From the NCBI RefSeq assembly GCF_902168175.1, contig NZ_CABHOU010000073.1:1-64000 (forward strand): a stretch of 64,000 nt of DNA. Reading direction: 5' to 3'. This document shows, one piece after another, positions 60,613 through 64,000 of the stretch (position 1 is its first letter; every line of letters begins with the position of its first letter). Below the pieces are notes generated by a model. That model was not told where the DNA came from and did not search any database. It saw nothing but the letters and a program-made list of their open reading frames with translations. Position numbers and translations under genes: made by a program. Origin of the DNA: an uncultured Chitinophaga sp. GTDB taxonomy: Bacteria > Bacteroidota > Bacteroidia > Chitinophagales > Chitinophagaceae.

Positions 60613-61911
60613 TTACTTCAGCAACTCTTCGAGTCCTTCTTTCCTTAACGTATACAACCCTATCCGGTCGCGGGCCACACCTTCTTTTAGTTTGTAAGTA
60701 CAGATAATTTCTTCGCCCTCGTGTAACACCTCGAGGTAGCGGCGCTGCACGTGCTGCATATGCGGCAGTTCGTCCAGGATGGCGGCGAGATGTGAGGTGA
60801 ACACAAAAAATCCGTTACGGCGTTTGGCCATACCGTTTAATACAATGCTCAGGCAGGCTGCGGCATCTTCTGTATTGGTGCCGGAAAACAATTCGTCGAA
60901 TACAGCGAATACTTTTCTGCCTTCATTTACTTTTTCTACTGCCAGTTTCACTCTTTTGATCTCACTCATAAAATGGCTGTAACCGCGCTGCAGGTCGTCG
61001 GTTTTATTGATGGCGATCACAATATCGGCGAATAAAGGGATACGCGCTGCTGCTGCCGGAACACCTATGCCCAGGTGAGCGAAATACACCGACAGGCAAA
61101 TAGCGCGGATGAGGGTCGACTTACCGGTCATGTTAGCGCCGGTGAGGAACAGGCAGTGCGCTTCGTTAAAATCTATATCATTGGGAATGGCATGTCTTAC
61201 CTGCAAATGGTAAAGGCCTTTCAGCTCAAACTTATCTTCGGTAATTTCCGGGAACACTAAATTATAACGATGACTGAACTTTGCCAGCGAACATAAAGCA
61301 TCGAGTTCGTACAGTATTTCCAGGAACTCAGATACCTGTTTTTTGTAGGTTGCCCGAAACGCATGGTCGAACACGAACATGGAGGTTTCACTCACTTCAT
61401 CGTCCAGCTTCAGACTTTGCAGGCCGAACATATTGATGGTATCGTCCATCTGGTCCAACAGCCTTTTTAAAACATCGGGCACTTCTGGTTTTATTACAGT
61501 TGTGAGGAACTGCTGTAGCGAGAACATGAAGTAGGCAGCACGTTTGGCGGAACTGGTAATATAGAAGTAATTGCTTTTATCGGTGAGTTGCCGGCTCACG
61601 ATCTGCATAGTGCGTTTTACTTTGTTATGAACGTTCACCGGTACGATGTTCGACTCGAGGTATCGTTCGAGGTAATACATATCGTCGTTGGCTACGGGCA
61701 GGTTAAACTGCTGTATGTTAGCCTGCAGATAACGGATGGCCTCTTGTGTTTTAAGCAAGGTTTCGCGGTCGCTGATGGGTTGTTTGAGGCGGGCTTTAAG
61801 TCGCTCCATACCATTATCAGTGCGGGTATGATCTATCAGTTTAAATAATGCGCGGTCGGGATGCAGCTGATCGAAGATACCGAGGTCGCCCAGACTTTGT
61901 AAATCGAGCAT
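60613..61911 (-). CDS. MutS-like ATPase lacking the mismatch-binding domain
   Basis: A 432-residue cytoplasmic ATPase. The C-terminal half is the MutS ATPase domain: Walker A GANMTGKS (258-265), then YFAHLGIGVPAAAARIP, SHFMSEIKRVKLAVE, Walker B VFAVFDELFSGTNTEDA and the late FVFTSHL. The N-terminal half resembles MutS core helices (DNGMERLKARLKQPI). The mismatch-recognition domain I with its Phe-x-Glu is absent, and so is the Smr domain of MutS2. A role in DNA structure recognition is likely, classical mismatch repair is not. Confidence 0.85.
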   Translation of the reverse strand: MLDLQSLGDLGIFDQLHPDRALFKLIDHTRTDNGMERLKARLKQPISDRETLLKTQEAIRYLQANIQQFNLPVANDDMYYLERYLESNIVPVNVHNKVKRTMQIVSRQLTDKSNYFYITSSAKRAAYFMFSLQQFLTTVIKPEVPDVLKRLLDQMDDTINMFGLQSLKLDDEVSETSMFVFDHAFRATYKKQVSEFLEILYELDALCSLAKFSHRYNLVFPEITEDKFELKGLYHLQVRHAIPNDIDFNEAHCLFLTGANMTGKSTLIRAICLSVYFAHLGIGVPAAAARIPLFADIVIAINKTDDLQRGYSHFMSEIKRVKLAVEKVNEGRKVFAVFDELFSGTNTEDAAACLSIVLNGMAKRRNGFFVFTSHLAAILDELPHMQHVQRRYLEVLHEGEEIICTYKLKEGVARDRIGLYTLRKEGLEELLK

Positions 61912-61932
61912 AATAAAATTATGATTTATAGC

Positions 61933-63213
61933 CTATTCGTAGCGCAGCGCTACAATCGGGTCGAGGCGGGATGCCTTTATAGCCGGATATAAACCGGAAA
62001 TGAGGCCAACGGAAGCGCACAATAAAATCCCAAGGCTTATCCATAACCAGGGAACGATAAAGGCCGTTTTGAGCAGCAACGACATAACGTTACCAACGGT
62101 CATACCCAGCAACACGCCCAGTATGCCGCCCATTACGCTGATCAATATGGCTTCCAGCAAAAATTGCATGCGGATGGCGGAGGCGGTTGCCCCTAAAGCT
62201 TTGTTTACCCCTATTTCACGGGTGCGTTCGGCAACCGATACCAGCATAATATTCATTAATCCAATAGCAGAACCAAACAAGGTGATAAAACCAATGAGGA
62301 TGGCAGCATAGGTAACCATACCCAAACTTCGGAACAGCACTTCAGCCACGCTGTCGCTCTTGGCGATGTAGAAGTTATTCTCTTCATCAAGCGCCAGTTT
62401 ACGGATGATGCGCATTGTGCCGGTGGCTTCGCCAATAGCCACATCCATCTGTTTGATGTCATTTACATTTACGCCAATGTTATAAGAAGCGTTAGGCCGT
62501 ATAAACACGCGGCGGGTGTTACTCACCGTGGTAAGCACCACGTTATCTGCACTCATAAAACCACTGTTACCCTTCGACTTCAGTACACCTATCACCCTGT
62601 ACCGCACATTGCCCACGCGAATGCTGCTACCGTCCACATTCTTCAGGTCCTCCCCGAACAACTTCTTCGCCACGTCCACCCCCAATACAGCCACGTTACG
62701 GCCCGACTCTACATCGAGTGAGTTAAAGTCGCGGCCCTGCTGCAGATCGTAGCCTGAGAACCGGAGATAGTTTTCATCACCGCCAATTACCTGTACGTTC
62801 GGGTTCGTTTTTTTATCACCATTATACACCGTAATACCTCCACCCGCGCGGAACGATACTGTTACCATCGACGGGAAGGCGAAACGGTTCTTAAAGGCCA
62901 TCGCCTCTTCGAATTTGATGATCTTGTTCCTGTTAGATACTTTTACCTTGCGCCGGGTGGTCGTATTACCCTTGGTGGCTCCGCCCCCGCCGCCGCCTAC
63001 ACGGATAATCATTTCGCGGTTACGGATGGTAAACCCGTTGGCGCCCATACTGGCAAAACTGCTGTAGATACCCGATTTGATACTTTCAATGGCCGTAAAG
63101 ATGCCCACCAGCGCCATAATACCCAGGGCTATAATAGCCACAGTAAGGAATGTACGCAGGCGGTTGCCCAATACAGAACGGAGTGCGAGAAAGAAAGTAT
63201 CGAAGAATTTCAT
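61933..63213 (-). CDS. ABC transporter permease, MacB/FtsX type
   Basis: A 426-residue inner-membrane protein. One membrane segment near the start (about 17-40, LRTFLTVAIIALGIMALVGIFTA), a large periplasmic MacB-like domain (about 45-290, with a run of six Gly at about 73-78), then three membrane segments in the FtsX domain containing SVAERTREIGVNKALGATASAIRMQFLLEA. It ends SGLYPAIKASRLDPIVALRYE, the standard close. No ATPase partner is in the window; it may lie elsewhere. Substrate (peptide, antibiotic, lipoprotein) unknown. Confidence 0.9.
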   Translation of the reverse strand: MKFFDTFFLALRSVLGNRLRTFLTVAIIALGIMALVGIFTAIESIKSGIYSSFASMGANGFTIRNREMIIRVGGGGGGATKGNTTTRRKVKVSNRNKIIKFEEAMAFKNRFAFPSMVTVSFRAGGGITVYNGDKKTNPNVQVIGGDENYLRFSGYDLQQGRDFNSLDVESGRNVAVLGVDVAKKLFGEDLKNVDGSSIRVGNVRYRVIGVLKSKGNSGFMSADNVVLTTVSNTRRVFIRPNASYNIGVNVNDIKQMDVAIGEATGTMRIIRKLALDEENNFYIAKSDSVAEVLFRSLGMVTYAAILIGFITLFGSAIGLMNIMLVSVAERTREIGVNKALGATASAIRMQFLLEAILISVMGGILGVLLGMTVGNVMSLLLKTAFIVPWLWISLGILLCASVGLISGLYPAIKASRLDPIVALRYE

Positions 63214-63290
63214 AAAAACCGGGTTACCCTAAAGTTAAGATAAATCGCTTATGTAACCGGCGCATAAATATATGAGAGGTAGCCGGTTTA

Positions 63291-63326
63291 AAGAAAAAGG
63301 GAGGAATGCAGTGCATCCCTCCCTTT
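63291..63326 (-). terminator. Terminator of nuoN
   Basis: AAAGGGAGGAATGCA / GTGCATCCCTCCCTTT (63296-63310, 63311-63326), one mismatch, followed by TTTTTCTTT on the minus strand. Confidence 0.85.
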
Positions 63327-63347
63327 AAATATCGTTTACAAGCTGTA

Positions 63348-64000
63348 TTACAACCAGTTGAGCAGGATGTTCGGATAAACGCCCAACACCACCACAATGA
63401 TCACTGCGAATATCAGTCCGGCTTTAAAGCCAGTGCTAACGGCGGCTACCTGCGGAGTACCTGGTTTGAAGTACATGGCCATAATTACGCGGAAGTAATA
63501 GTAAACACTGATAGCAGCGCAAAGTACGGCCAGTATTACGAGCCACAGCAAACCGCCCTGCTGCACGGCTGCTGCCAGTACAAAGTACTTGGCGAAGAAA
63601 CCGGCTGTAAGCGGGATACCTGCCAGAGAGAGTAAAAATACGGTGGTAACGAAGGCCAGCAGCGGTTCAGATTTAGCCAGGCCGTTAAAACCATCTAATG
63701 TATAATCTTCCAGTTTAAGCAGCACGGCGAAAATACCGATGCTCGCCACACTGTAAGCAGCTGCGTACAGGATAATACCCTGAGTGGCAGTAGCATTTAA
63801 AGCGATGATGGCGAACAGCATAAAACCTGCCTGCGCAATACTGGAATAGGCCAGCATACGTTTTACACTCTGCTGGAATACGGCGGTAATGTTACCGATA
63901 AGCAGGGTAAGGGCGGTGATGATAGCGATAATAAGTATCCAGTGCTGGCTGAGTGCGCCAGTGGAGAATGCGTTGTGGAAGAGGCGTGCAAAGGCGATGA
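63348..64000 (-). CDS. nuoN: NADH-quinone oxidoreductase subunit N (NuoN), C-terminal part
   Basis: The frame continues beyond the right edge; about 217 residues are present. FQQSVKRMLAYSSIAQAGFML is the conserved NuoN/antiporter helix, and KSEPLLAFVTTVFLLSLAGIPLTAGFFAKYFVL is a further hallmark. Several membrane segments follow and the protein ends VLGVYPNILLNWL. Subunit N is a proton-pumping membrane subunit of respiratory complex I, and being last in the nuo operon fits the terminator. The electrons would go to menaquinone, made in part by mqnB and mqnD in this window. Confidence 0.93.
   Translation of the reverse strand, partial: IAFARLFHNAFSTGALSQHWILIIAIITALTLLIGNITAVFQQSVKRMLAYSSIAQAGFMLFAIIALNATATQGIILYAAAYSVASIGIFAVLLKLEDYTLDGFNGLAKSEPLLAFVTTVFLLSLAGIPLTAGFFAKYFVLAAAVQQGGLLWLVILAVLCAAISVYYYFRVIMAMYFKPGTPQVAAVSTGFKAGLIFAVIIVVVLGVYPNILLNWL

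Overview
The window reads as chromosomal DNA of a Bacteroidota bacterium, most likely a Chitinophagaceae member close to Chitinophaga (an inference from gene content and protein style, not from a search). Supporting signs are a Bacteroidota-type omega subunit (rpoZ) overlapping bamD, a PorD-like type IX secretion protein, HmuY-type haem lipoproteins with a TonB-dependent receptor, many lipoproteins with lipobox cysteines, futalosine-pathway menaquinone genes, FtsZ with a long linker and tail, and promoter-like sequences fitting TTG-N19-TAnnTTTG rather than the E. coli -35/-10 pattern. No rRNA, tRNA, CRISPR array, prophage or complete insertion sequence was found.

Layout. 1-1730: a truncated, possibly transposase-like reading frame at the edge, a repeat-bearing gap, fabH and a small zinc-ribbon gene. 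2154-10213: minus-strand genes made up of an S41 protease lipoprotein, one HmuY-like lipoprotein, and a tight five-gene haem-uptake operon (TonB receptor, two HmuY-like lipoproteins, two DUF5018/TIG-like lipoproteins). 10425-15447: small regulators, DinB, a trans-sulfuration enzyme, a GNAT acetyltransferase and three lipoproteins, one with a CBM9-like fold. 15526-19812: fabD, folE, queD, mqnB-mqnD and a lipoprotein of unknown role. 20262-28028: photolyase, pabC-like aminotransferase, scoB-scoA, a DUF4296 lipoprotein, porD, coaBC, rpoZ and bamD, all on the minus strand.

28828-44973 is the division and cell-wall (dcw) cluster on the plus strand: mraZ, rsmH, ftsL-like, ftsI (with PASTA), murE, mraY, murD, ftsW, murG, murC, ftsQ, ftsA, ftsZ. 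murF and ddl are absent from it. A four-unit 10-bp-phased AAAGTG array lies immediately before mraZ and looks like a MraZ operator. Next come kup, a large OmpA-family protein, a polyprenyl synthase and recJ. 51774-55838 holds four tandem paralogues of a secreted alpha/beta-hydrolase. htpG follows, then a 1-kb gap rich in inverted repeats, then rpsF-rpsR-rplI, a small secreted protein, a MutS-like ATPase lacking the mismatch-binding domain, a MacB-like permease and the C-terminal part of nuoN at the right edge.

The least explained material is intergenic. A roughly 50-bp repeat with core GGGAGTGACACAACGG occurs four times. Two of these copies face each other and bracket a 588-bp segment containing a perfect 26-bp and a 20/22-bp inverted repeat, which resembles a non-autonomous mobile element or a structured-RNA locus. 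No convincing complete new defence or biosynthetic system was seen. The haem locus, the esterase array and this repeat family deserve the most attention.
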